From NCBI GenBank assembly GCA_015232735.1, contig JADFZC010000029.1, forward strand, positions 1-13,691: a stretch of DNA of 13,691 bases, written 5' to 3'. Made by a program: the position numbers and the translations under genes. The stretch comes from Oligoflexales bacterium. Lineage in GTDB: Bacteria; Bdellovibrionota; Oligoflexia; Oligoflexales; Oligoflexaceae. How positions within the stretch are numbered: position 1 is the stretch's first letter; every line of letters begins with the position of its first letter. Positions 6,783 through 13,691 of the stretch are shown here, in pieces. The notes under the pieces were generated by a model, which was not told the DNA's origin, ran no database searches, and was given only the letters and a program-made list of their open reading frames with translations.

Positions 6783-7540
6783 TCAGTAACTGCAGAATCC
6801 AACACCCTATTTTCTTTAATCTTACCGTAACGTCTATCCCTTGTCTTGTAAGAACTAAGAGCCTTAAAAAACTCACTTCTTGAGAATTCCGGCCAAAGCA
6901 CCTCCGCGAAATAAAATTCAGAATACGCTAGTTGCCACAACAAGAAATTTGAGATTCTTTGCTCGCCGCTCGTTCTGATGATCAAGTCAGGATCAGGCAG
7001 TCCTGCCGTGTAAAGCTTATTGGATATAAATTTCTGATCTATTTCATCCAGGCAAATGTGCTCATTTTTTACCATTGCAGCGATTTCCTTACAACACTTA
7101 ACAATTTCAGATCGACCTCCATAACTTAAAGCCAGAACAAGCTGTAGTCCATTATTATTCCTAGTATATTCAAGCCCTTCTTTAAGAAGCTTCTGACATT
7201 CCAAAGGTAGTCTATCCTGATCCCCAATGACCCTTAGCCTAATATTTTTTCTATGCAATGACCTTACTTCTTTCCTTAAGTACCGAGCCAAAAGTGAAAA
7301 TAATGCATTAACCTCTTCCTCAGGGCGACCCCAATTCTCTTCACTGAAGGCATATAATGTCAAAACCTCAATACCCTTTTCAACTGAAGCCTCAATAATT
7401 TCCCTGACTCTGTCCGCACCCTTATTATGACCGAAGATTCTAGGCTTTTTTCTGCTGTTTGCCCATCTTCCATTTCCATCCATGATTATTGCGACATGCC
7501 TCGGAATATCTGATCCTGCTTTTAGAAAAAACTCATTCAA
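6776..7540 (-). CDS. uppS: Isoprenyl transferase, undecaprenyl diphosphate synthase
   Basis: Cis-prenyltransferase that extends farnesyl diphosphate with isopentenyl diphosphate to the C55 carrier lipid for peptidoglycan and O-antigen. All family motifs are visible: HVAIIMDGNGRWA (15-27, catalytic Asp21), GHNKGADRVREI, LYAFSEENWGRP and RTSGEQRISNFLLWQ with AYSEFYF. I chose TTG 7538-7540, giving 254 residues, the usual length, because GAGG (7549-7552) sits 8 nt upstream. A longer frame from another TTG at 7597 (273 residues) lacks a good binding site and adds non-conserved residues. A promoter with near-consensus boxes lies at 7726-7754, so this is probably the first gene of its operon; the frr/pyrH/tsf genes often found upstream are absent. 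The 3' end overlaps a repeat hairpin. Function is secure; the start is moderately sure. Confidence 0.94.
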   Translation of the reverse strand: MNEFFLKAGSDIPRHVAIIMDGNGRWANSRKKPRIFGHNKGADRVREIIEASVEKGIEVLTLYAFSEENWGRPEEEVNALFSLLARYLRKEVRSLHRKNIRLRVIGDQDRLPLECQKLLKEGLEYTRNNNGLQLVLALSYGGRSEIVKCCKEIAAMVKNEHICLDEIDQKFISNKLYTAGLPDPDLIIRTSGEQRISNFLLWQLAYSEFYFAEVLWPEFSRSEFFKALSSYKTRDRRYGKIKENRVLDSAVTDN

Positions 7541-7841
7541 ATCAAAAACCTCAGTTATAAAAATTGGTACTAAAAAACGGATATCAACCCTGCTCAAAGC
7601 TCTAGATGGAACTTACTTCCACATATACTTTTTTTACCATTAATAAAAACATTTAATAAAGCTAAGCCATATCGAGATATATATATAAGTTTATCCGAAA
7701 AATACAACCACTTTTGAGGCGTTAAAATATATTGTCTTCCAATAATAATCTCAATCGCTAATAAAAAGCCTGGATTTATTTTTTATCCAATGATAAGAGC
7801 ACTGGCGACTGCTTGTATTTATTAGAGATAAGCGAACTTTC
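7541..7841. other. Divergent intergenic region uppS / RsmI-like gene
   Basis: About 300 bp of AT-rich non-coding DNA between divergently transcribed genes. It holds the predicted uppS promoter (7726-7754) and hence an uppS leader of roughly 180 nt. No convincing promoter for the plus-strand gene was found; candidate boxes upstream of 7842 are poor. A short alternating TA run (about 7678-7687) and an imperfect TGGAT/ATCCA palindrome (about 7770-7790) are the only other patterns. No copy of either repeat family is present here. Confidence 0.5.
7726..7754 (-). promoter_or_regulatory. Predicted sigma-70-type promoter for uppS operon
   Basis: Minus-strand boxes TTGAGA (7749-7754) and TATATT (7726-7731) are each one base from consensus and are separated by exactly 17 bp. 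Transcription would start near 7719 and read into uppS, probably continuing through cdsA to truA. The match is read directly from sequence; activity is inferred. Confidence 0.55.
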
Positions 7842-8582
7842 ATGCCTGGAACATTAAAAACACCGATGCCAAAACACCCTGAGAAAAATGGCATATTTAT
7901 ATTAGCCGCAAACACCATAGGCCGATATGATGATATACCGCAAAGAAGTTTAAAAGCTCTTAGAGAAAGCGATCTTCTGATTTTTGAGGAAGATCGCCCT
8001 GCCAGATTGGCATTGAAAACCGCTGGAATCCATAGAGAATATTTGAAATACAGTGAACACAGAAACGCCAATACCATTTATTTATTTAAAAAATTTCTAA
8101 AGGAAGACAAGGTGGTCTGTTATATGAGCGATCAGGGAATGCCAACAATAGCAGATCCTGGAAGAGAGTTACTGGAAATCGCTTATGAATTGGGTAGCCG
8201 CGTGGAAGTAATTCCGGGAGCTTCATCTATAACTGCAGCACTTTCAGCATGCCCATTCCTTTATGGAAGTTTCAAGTATCATGGGTTCGTCGAAAGAAAG
8301 AGAGAGGATAGGATTACAACATTAAAAAAAATCGCTGAGGAAAATGATCCTGTAATTTTGGTTGACACGCCATATCGTTTAAAAAACCTCATCGATGATT
8401 GCATAATCTCACATGGACCAAAAAGGATGGCCCTTTTAGCTATGGATATTTCCGGACCACGTGAAAACTTCCTTTTTAATAATATGGAATCACTGCAAAA
8501 AACAGTATCTAGATTAGAGGAGAAAATAAATTTCGTACTTATACTTTCCGGAAAAGGAAATCAACGTCAGGAAACATCCTGA
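7842..8582 (+). CDS. RsmI-like tetrapyrrole-methylase-fold methyltransferase, short form
   Basis: S-adenosylmethionine-dependent methyltransferase related to RsmI, which 2'-O-methylates C1402 of 16S rRNA. The 246-residue product has the SAM-site motif SDQGMPTIADPG (96-107; RsmI normally has SDAGTPLISDPG) and IPGASSITAALSA (124-136). Its N-terminal strand is IFILAANTIGRYDD instead of the typical YVVATPIGNLEDI, so the substrate-side motif is altered. It is shorter than usual RsmI (about 280) and lacks an obvious C-terminal extension domain. It may be a divergent RsmI or a paralogue with another target. The start ATG 7842 has only GAGATAAG some 12 nt upstream; ATG 7866 is an alternative. It is the only plus-strand gene, and its last 16 bp overlap the end of the convergent membrane-protein gene. 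Confidence 0.8.
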   Translation: MPGTLKTPMPKHPEKNGIFILAANTIGRYDDIPQRSLKALRESDLLIFEEDRPARLALKTAGIHREYLKYSEHRNANTIYLFKKFLKEDKVVCYMSDQGMPTIADPGRELLEIAYELGSRVEVIPGASSITAALSACPFLYGSFKYHGFVERKREDRITTLKKIAEENDPVILVDTPYRLKNLIDDCIISHGPKRMALLAMDISGPRENFLFNNMESLQKTVSRLEEKINFVLILSGKGNQRQETS

Positions 8583-9667
8583 GATGAAGACGTATACAAT
8601 GAAGACGATAAATACAAAGGTATTAAAATCTCGAGAAATACCATTATTATAGATACAAGTGGAATTGCAATTAAGACACCAAAAAAACCAAACCAATCTC
8701 CAAAGGCAATTATGGAGAGAATCACAATTCCTGGGTGAATCCTGGCTCTTTCACCTATAACTCGCGGGGTAATTATCATGCCATCTAAAATCTGAACTAT
8801 AACAAATACCATACAAACTGCCATGAACTGTGCAAAACCAGCCCCCTCAGTTACCACAATTGCAAGACTCAAAGATAACCCCAAAATGACATCCAGATAT
8901 GGAACTAGCCTGCAAACACCAGAAAATGCTCCAACTGCAAGGCCAGACTTAAGGTTGACACTGCTAAGTCCTACCATATAGAGGCCTCCAAGTGTCATGG
9001 CGATGATCAACTGCCCCTTTAATACTGATTTGAGTGTCTTATCTACCTTTGAAATGAAAAACGACATTGAATCCTGAAGATCTTCCGGGATCAGTTCCGA
9101 AATGAATTCTTTAAATCTCCTGTAATCCTTCAAGAGAAAAAACAGCTGGACAGGCACCAAAACCAAGTTTAATGCTCCACCAAGCAGGGTAGGTGTCGTT
9201 TGCCAGAGCTTCTCCAAAGCTCCTTTCGCCTGATTTGTCACCTGATCCATCACATAGAACTCATCGATAGTGGCATTAATAGTCTCCAGCCGTATTAACC
9301 CAGACTTAACAAGCCACTCTTTAAAAGGCTCAATTCTATTGATAAATGAATCAAAAGCTATTGGCATCAACTTCAAAATACCAAGAAATTCTTGATAAAT
9401 TACAGGCAATAAACTTGCAACCAAAATTGATAATAGACTGATTAGCCCAAAAACAACTGCCAGAACGGCAAGAGCCCTTCTCCCTCGGAACTTCTTTTCA
9501 AGCCAATCTGTAAAGGGTAAAAGCAGATAAGTAAGAAAGATACTGAACAATATTGAGACCATTATTGACTGGTACACATATCCAGATATCAGAATAAACA
9601 TCAATATTGCAATACTAAGAAGGCTTATTCTCTTTGATTTATTCCAGTCTACTTTCCTAGAAAACAT
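8567..9667 (-). CDS. AI-2E family (PerM/TqsA-like) membrane transporter
   Basis: Polytopic inner-membrane protein of the AI-2E exporter superfamily. Members export autoinducer-2 or act as Na+/H+ antiporters, so the substrate cannot be named. The 366 residues show paired N-terminal helices (about 14-53), a further helix (about 64-90), and a long soluble middle (about 95-215) with LVPVQLFFLLKDYRRFKEFI. The conserved C-terminal core follows: SGVCRLVPYLDVILG, then ILDGMIITPRVIGERARIHP, and a last hydrophobic segment. These blocks and the length are typical. ATG 9665-9667 is preceded by AGGGG at a good distance. It follows prmC by 77 bp, a gap holding a half copy of the family 1 hairpin. The tail is Ser-rich and overlaps the convergent methyltransferase gene by 16 bp. 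Confidence 0.9.
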   Translation of the reverse strand: MFSRKVDWNKSKRISLLSIAILMFILISGYVYQSIMVSILFSIFLTYLLLPFTDWLEKKFRGRRALAVLAVVFGLISLLSILVASLLPVIYQEFLGILKLMPIAFDSFINRIEPFKEWLVKSGLIRLETINATIDEFYVMDQVTNQAKGALEKLWQTTPTLLGGALNLVLVPVQLFFLLKDYRRFKEFISELIPEDLQDSMSFFISKVDKTLKSVLKGQLIIAMTLGGLYMVGLSSVNLKSGLAVGAFSGVCRLVPYLDVILGLSLSLAIVVTEGAGFAQFMAVCMVFVIVQILDGMIITPRVIGERARIHPGIVILSIIAFGDWFGFFGVLIAIPLVSIIMVFLEILIPLYLSSSLYTSSSQDVS

Positions 9668-9691
9668 ATTTTGATCCCCTAAAGGCCAAAC

Positions 9692-9708
9692 GCGCCACAG
9701 ACTAATTA
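9692..9708. repeat. Possible half family 1 hairpin after prmC
   Basis: Read on the minus strand, this stretch (TAATTAGTCTGTGGCGC within it) matches one arm of the hairpin at 6744-6782 apart from two bases. The opposing arm is not recognisable, so this would be a decayed or truncated copy. It lies between prmC and the transporter gene, just upstream of the latter's ribosome binding site. Confidence 0.35.
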
Positions 9709-9744
9709 TATCTTATTCACTGGAGAAAAAATTTCCCTGCGAGG

Positions 9745-10638
9745 CTATGTATCCTTGAAATCTGCACTTATAAAACGATTTATTCCATTAAGATCTTTTA
9801 ATATTTTGACGTTTTTCCATTTATAATCTTCAAAAATTTTTTTTACTTTCTTGTGCTGAGAATATCCCATTTCCAAGAAAACTTTCCCCCCGGGTTTAAT
9901 GACATTGGAGGAATTTTTCGCAATTATTTCAAAAAATTCTAAACCTTCTGATTCAGCAAAAAGAGCTATGCCAGGCTCAAATTTGATTACAGACTCGGAT
10001 AGTTCCTTGTCATATCTGTCGACATAAGGGGGATTTGAAACAATTATGTCAAACTTCTCCGACTGATCACATAACCAGCTATCAGACTTTCGCATGTCTT
10101 TCTGTAATATTTTAACCCCGGCTCCAAGCTCAGAATCGTTCTTGATAGCTACCTTTATCGCCTCTAAGGATATTTCCCAAGACTCCACATAAAAATTTTT
10201 TGCCAATGCAAGAGAAATCGAGATACAACCACTTCCCGTCCCTAAATCCAAAAGACGCAGACTTTTATCAATCCCTCTAAAAGAACACTCCTTCAAAACA
10301 AGCTCAACCAAAATTTCCGTCTCCGGCCTCGGAATGAGCACATTGGCATCCACATAGAATTTATGTCCATAAAACCACTTTTCACCTAGTATATAGGCAA
10401 CAGGCTCAAAAGTTGATCGTCTGTTTACAAATTCCCAATAATCCTCCAATTTATTTTTATCGAGTATCACTTCCGGATTTGCATAAAGATAAGTGATATT
10501 TCGCGACAAGATACCAGCTAACAGTACCTCAGCATCAGTACGCGATGAAATAATATTTTTTTCTTTAAAAATCCCAATCGCAAGATCAAGCGCTCTTATA
10601 ATGGAGAGATTTTTTTCACTTTCTAATTTGGCATTCAT
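9745..10638 (-). CDS. prmC: Peptide chain release factor N5-glutamine methyltransferase
   Basis: PrmC (HemK) methylates the glutamine of the GGQ motif in release factors, so its substrate is encoded by the gene directly upstream, prfA. With the chosen ATG (10636-10638) the product is 297 residues. The N-terminal helical domain (about 10-70, RTDAEVLLAGIL) precedes IPRPETE (102-108). The methyltransferase motif LDLGTGSG follows (about 130-137), then the catalytic NPPY (202-205), which binds the glutamine side chain. A TTG at 10671 would add 11 residues; neither start has a strong ribosome binding site, and ATG is preferred because the extra residues are unlike the family. The gap to prfA is short, so co-transcription is likely. 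Confidence 0.95.
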   Translation of the reverse strand: MNAKLESEKNLSIIRALDLAIGIFKEKNIISSRTDAEVLLAGILSRNITYLYANPEVILDKNKLEDYWEFVNRRSTFEPVAYILGEKWFYGHKFYVDANVLIPRPETEILVELVLKECSFRGIDKSLRLLDLGTGSGCISISLALAKNFYVESWEISLEAIKVAIKNDSELGAGVKILQKDMRKSDSWLCDQSEKFDIIVSNPPYVDRYDKELSESVIKFEPGIALFAESEGLEFFEIIAKNSSNVIKPGGKVFLEMGYSQHKKVKKIFEDYKWKNVKILKDLNGINRFISADFKDT

Positions 10639-10697
10639 ATATCTTGATATTACTTCTAGGCCTTGACCCAAATGGCAGGATGAATTACAAAAATATT

Positions 10698-11768
10698 CTA
10701 TACCCTAGAAAGTTCCTCCTTCAGCAATCTTGTTTGATGATCTGCAGCCAGACCATCCAATACATCATTCAAATCACCATTTAAAATAGCATCCAATTTA
10801 TAGAGAGTCATATTGATTCTATGGTCTGTCATCCTACCCTGAGGAAAATTATAGGTTCTTATTTTTTCACTTCTATCTCCACTACCAACCTGCCCCTTTC
10901 TGTCGGCACTGATAGCACTTTCCTGTTCTCTTCTGGCAAGTTCCAACAATTTTGCCTTTAGAACCTTCAAAGCCCGTTCTTTGTTTTTGTGTTGAGAGCG
11001 TTCCGCCTGACACTCTACAACGACACCAGACGGGACATGGACAATCCTTATCGCTGAATCTGTCGTATTAACATGCTGCCCGCCTGCTCCTGATGATCTT
11101 GAAGTCGTTATCTCGAGATCCTTGGGATTTATTTCTATATCAGAAACATCATCTGCTTCTGGAAGAATCGCTACAGTACAGGCGCTCGTATGAATACGTC
11201 CCTGAGCTTCCGTCACAGGAACCCTTTGAACTCTGTGAACTCCACTTTCAAACTTCAAACGACTGTATACTTTTTGCCCCTGAATCAGAACTACCACTTC
11301 CTTGTAACCGCCGACGGTCCCTTCGGCTACGCTTAAAATTTCAGTCTTCCATTTTTCTGAATCAGCATATTTGAGATACATTCTAAGAAGATCGGAAGCA
11401 AAAAGTGCAGCCTCATCTCCGCCCGTTCCAGCCCTTATCTCCAATATTACATTTTTTTCATCATTTGGATCTTTTGGAAGAGTCAGAACTTGAAGTTGTT
11501 CCTCATAATTTTTAATTTCCACTAAAAGGGTTTCCAGTTCTTCCCTGGCAATCTCCCTAATATCCGGATCCTTTTCTTTCAACATCTCCCTGGCAGCATC
11601 ATGATCGGAAAGTCTTTTCTTATATTCACGATACACTTGAACTATTTCTGCTATCTCCCCTCTTTCCTTAGATAGACGGGTAAGTTCAGCGCCACTGAGT
11701 CCCTCCTGAGATAAATCATTCTCCAGCTCTCGAAATCTCTCCTCTACCGCTTCGAGTTTTTCAAACAT
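10698..11768 (-). CDS. prfA: Peptide chain release factor 1
   Basis: RF1 recognises UAA and UAG in the ribosomal A site and triggers peptide release. The 356-residue length is standard. The N-terminal coiled-coil domain (about 1-100) is followed by [17 protein letters not shown] (108-124). The codon-recognition tripeptide is PVT (184-186, in [16 protein letters not shown]), which marks RF1 rather than RF2 (SPF). The catalytic GGQ is at 229-231 ([12 protein letters not shown]), and the C-terminal [16 protein letters not shown] block is intact. The start is ATG 11766-11768, 12 bp after rpmE. Its own ribosome binding site is weak (AATAAG region), so translation may be coupled to rpmE. prmC, encoding the enzyme that modifies Gln231, follows. 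Confidence 0.97.
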   Translation of the reverse strand: MFEKLEAVEERFRELENDLSQEGLSGAELTRLSKERGEIAEIVQVYREYKKRLSDHDAAREMLKEKDPDIREIAREELETLLVEIKNYEEQLQVLTLPKDPNDEKNVILEIRAGTGGDEAALFASDLLRMYLKYADSEKWKTEILSVAEGTVGGYKEVVVLIQGQKVYSRLKFESGVHRVQRVPVTEAQGRIHTSACTVAILPEADDVSDIEINPKDLEITTSRSSGAGGQHVNTTDSAIRIVHVPSGVVVECQAERSQHKNKERALKVLKAKLLELARREQESAISADRKGQVGSGDRSEKIRTYNFPQGRMTDHRINMTLYKLDAILNGDLNDVLDGLAADHQTRLLKEELSRV

Positions 11769-11780
11769 GATTTTTATCGC

Positions 11781-11984
11781 TTATTTTTTTGAACCATATT
11801 TCTTCTGGAATTTTTCGATTCGACCAGCTGTATCCACCAGTTTCTGCTTGCCTGTGAAGAAGGGGTGGCAAACACTGCAAATTTCAACAGAAATATCTTT
11901 TTTTGTAGATCTTGTCTCAATGACATTCCCACATGCGCATTTTATTGTCGCCGGAATGTAATTTGGATGTATCTTTTCTTTCAT
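11781..11984 (-). CDS. rpmE: 50S ribosomal protein L31, zinc-binding type
   Basis: Small ribosomal protein bridging the two subunits. Its 67 residues are typical of the type A form. CAC (Cys16, Cys18) and CSVC (Cys36, Cys39) supply four zinc ligands, so this is the C+ form and not the zinc-free paralogue used under zinc limitation. KEKIHPNY and [20 protein letters not shown] are signature segments. GAGAGG lies 7 nt before ATG 11982-11984, a strong ribosome binding site. The 95-bp gap to rho contains the palindrome TCCCTTAAAAGGGA (12017-12030) in the leader; L31 represses its own mRNA in E. coli, but whether this palindrome is involved is unknown. It sits between rho and prfA. Confidence 0.96.
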   Translation of the reverse strand: MKEKIHPNYIPATIKCACGNVIETRSTKKDISVEICSVCHPFFTGKQKLVDTAGRIEKFQKKYGSKK

Positions 11985-12079
11985 ACCATAGCCTCTCTTT
12001 TTATAAAAATTCCAAATCCCTTAAAAGGGAATATACAAAACCACCACATTATCTGCAAACGACATCAATTACAAAATTG

Positions 12080-13435
12080 TCAACCATTCATGGACTCAAG
12101 AAACTCTTTATTTGTTTCAGTTTTTTCCATCTTGCTCAACATGAAGTCCATGGCGTCAACAGTGTTTAGTGGATGCAGTAATTTTCTTAAAATCCACATA
12201 CGGTTGAGGACATCTTTCGGGAGCAGCAATTCTTCCTTCCTTGTTCCAGACTTATTGATATCCATTGATGGATATATTCTTTTCTCGGACAATTTTCTGT
12301 CAAGGACCAATTCCATATTTCCCGTACCTTTAAACTCCTCGAAAATAACCTCATCCATTCTTGAACCAGTATCAATAAGCGCTGTAGCGACAATTGTCAA
12401 TGAACCACCGTCCTCAATATTTCTTGCTGCGCCAAAAAACCTCTTGGGTTTGTGAAGGGCATTGGAATCTACACCTCCTGAAAGAATTTTTCCAGACGGA
12501 GGGACTACTGAGTTATAAGCACGAGCAAGCCTGGTAATGGAATCCAGCAAAATGATGACATCATGCTTATGCTCAACGAGCCTCTTGGCTTTTTCTATAA
12601 CCATTTCAGCCACTTGAACGTGTCTTTGTGCAGGTTCATCAAACGTAGAACTGATCACTTCTCCCTTGACCGATCTCTCCATATCTGTAACTTCCTCAGG
12701 GCGTTCGTCAATCAAAAGGACTATCAATATGGCTTCCGGATGATTCTTAGCTATCGAGTGAGCGACATTTTGAAGCAAAACAGTCTTACCAGTTCTGGGG
12801 GGTGCCACTATAAGAGCACGCTGCCCTTTTCCTATTGGACACATTATGTCAATAATTCTGGTAGAATAACAAGTAGGTAAAGATTCCATTTTAAACTTTT
12901 CCATAGGGTATAGCGGAGTCAAGTTATCAAATAAAATCTTGTCGAAGCTATCTTCAGGAGGAATTCCGTTTACAAGTTCAACTTTAAGGAGTGCAAAGTA
13001 TCTTTCACTGTCTTTAGGCGGCCTGATTTGACCAGATACCGTGTCACCTGTCCTCAAATTAAACCGTCGTATTTGGGATGGTGATACATAAATATCGTCA
13101 GGACCCGGCAGATAATTATAATCTGGCGCTCTTAAAAAACCAAAGCCATCCGGCAATGTCTCAAGAACCCCTTCTCCATAGATGATACCGCCGCGCTCGG
13201 ATTGGGTTTGCAGGAGATTAAAAATCAAATCCTGCTTGCGCATACTGCTGTAACCTTCAACTCCCAATTCCTTGGCCAACTTGTTTAATTCACTGATTTT
13301 CCTTTCCTTTAGTTCCTTAAGGATAATATGCTGGGAATTCTTCTCCTCCTCAGCCTTAGGGGAACTCTTTTGACTCTGTCTTGCTTTTTTATTAGCCGCA
13401 ATTTCCTTTTCCTTGTCATTTTCATTTTCTGTCAT
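12080..13435 (-). CDS. rho: Transcription termination factor Rho
   Basis: Hexameric RNA-dependent ATPase that terminates transcription. The 451-residue protein begins with a Lys/Glu/Gln-rich leader (1-35). The Rho_N helical domain follows (about 38-77, [20 protein letters not shown]), then the RNA-binding cold-shock-like domain (about 85-160, [11 protein letters not shown] and [12 protein letters not shown]). The ATPase has Walker A APPRTGKT (211-218), the [12 protein letters not shown] loop, Walker [16 protein letters not shown], the Q-loop region [18 protein letters not shown], and the arginine-finger stretch [22 protein letters not shown]. No part is missing. The Walker loop reads PPRTGKT where E. 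coli has PPKAGKT. The start is ATG 13433-13435, with GAGAG upstream. It is the first gene of the rho-rpmE-prfA-prmC group. Confidence 0.98.
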   Translation of the reverse strand: MTENENDKEKEIAANKKARQSQKSSPKAEEEKNSQHIILKELKERKISELNKLAKELGVEGYSSMRKQDLIFNLLQTQSERGGIIYGEGVLETLPDGFGFLRAPDYNYLPGPDDIYVSPSQIRRFNLRTGDTVSGQIRPPKDSERYFALLKVELVNGIPPEDSFDKILFDNLTPLYPMEKFKMESLPTCYSTRIIDIMCPIGKGQRALIVAPPRTGKTVLLQNVAHSIAKNHPEAILIVLLIDERPEEVTDMERSVKGEVISSTFDEPAQRHVQVAEMVIEKAKRLVEHKHDVIILLDSITRLARAYNSVVPPSGKILSGGVDSNALHKPKRFFGAARNIEDGGSLTIVATALIDTGSRMDEVIFEEFKGTGNMELVLDRKLSEKRIYPSMDINKSGTRKEELLLPKDVLNRMWILRKLLHPLNTVDAMDFMLSKMEKTETNKEFLESMNG

Positions 13436-13632
13436 TGATATGCTCTCTTTTCTCTCTTCTTCTTAGGTGGGTAATTTTTTTGGTCAGACATTTATCTAAT
13501 TTACAACCAATATGGCTCCTAGCACATATTTTTTACGTATCTAAAACTAATTTATGAAATTATTAACAAATAACGAACCACTTTGGCAGCAGATTGAAAA
13601 AATCAAATCCATATTGCTCATTCTTTTATGAT

Positions 13633-13661
13633 TGATTATTTCAACCAGCCTGGTTTGTCAA
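13633..13661 (-). promoter_or_regulatory. Candidate rho promoter with palindrome in spacer
   Basis: On the minus strand a perfect -35 box TTGACA (13656-13661) is followed after 17 bp by TAATCA (13633-13638), a poor -10. The spacer begins with AACCAGGCTGGTT (13643-13655), a perfect 6-bp inverted repeat around one base, which could be an operator. Transcription would start near 13626, leaving a leader of about 190 nt before rho. An alternative is TATAAT near 13667-13672, whose -35 would fall at the window edge. Confidence 0.35.
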
Positions 13662-13691
13662 CGAAATTATAACCCTATTTATTTAAAACAC

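Noticed and set aside
7751..8077. Minus-strand open frame of 108 codons opposite the start of the methyltransferase gene
   Set aside because: It overlaps the conserved N-terminal region of the plus-strand gene, and its product resembles no family.
11865..12455. Plus-strand open frame of 196 codons opposite rpmE and rho
   Set aside because: It is entirely antisense to two strongly conserved genes, has no recognisable motif, and reads as mirror-frame sequence.
1..13691. CRISPR arrays, tRNA or rRNA genes, integrases and toxin-antitoxin pairs
   Set aside because: Looked for on both strands; no regularly spaced direct repeats, no cloverleaf-like sequence and no matching protein motifs were seen.

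Overview
The window is an AT-rich stretch of a Gram-negative bacterial chromosome carrying almost only housekeeping genes. Nearly all are on the minus strand, so they are transcribed from high to low coordinates. The order rho-rpmE-prfA-prmC followed by uppS-cdsA-rseP-tsaB-pssA-truA, plus an envelope site-2 protease and a signal-peptide-bearing predicted outer-membrane protein, fits a deltaproteobacterial (Desulfobacterota-like) genome. A spirochaete such as a Leptospira relative shares part of this order and cannot be excluded. No plasmid, phage or defence gene is visible.

Layout from right to left (direction of transcription). (1) 13436-13691 is the rho upstream region, with a candidate promoter and a long leader. 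(2) 9745-13435 holds rho, rpmE, prfA and prmC: transcription termination, ribosomal protein L31, release factor 1, and the methylase that modifies release factor 1. An AI-2E-type membrane protein follows (8567-9667). (3) 7842-8582 is a lone plus-strand gene for a short RsmI-like tetrapyrrole-methylase-fold protein. Its 3' end overlaps the membrane-protein gene tail-to-tail. (4) 7541-7841 is a divergent intergenic region with a good promoter for the next operon. (5) 148-7540 holds uppS, cdsA, rseP, tsaB, pssA, a predicted outer-membrane protein and truA: undecaprenyl carrier synthesis, phospholipid head-group synthesis, envelope proteolysis and tRNA modification. The usual dxr between cdsA and rseP is absent.

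The less ordinary content is in the gaps. Two unrelated families of palindromic intergenic repeat are present. Family 1 is a roughly 30-nt hairpin (consensus TAGTCsCTGGCGC, GAAA-containing loop, then the complement) found singly or as inverted pairs. Copies lie just downstream of truA, cdsA and uppS, with a half copy after prmC. The pair at 5703-5850 has arms identical at 51 of 61 positions, and two of the differences compensate each other within the hairpin stem. This looks like a REPIN-style element. Family 2 is a 201-bp MITE-like element at 3568-3768 between rseP and tsaB, whose end supplies the tsaB ribosome binding site. I found no convincing new protein system; the repeats, the enlarged RseP, the missing dxr and a nine-G tract in the outer-membrane gene are the points worth a second look.
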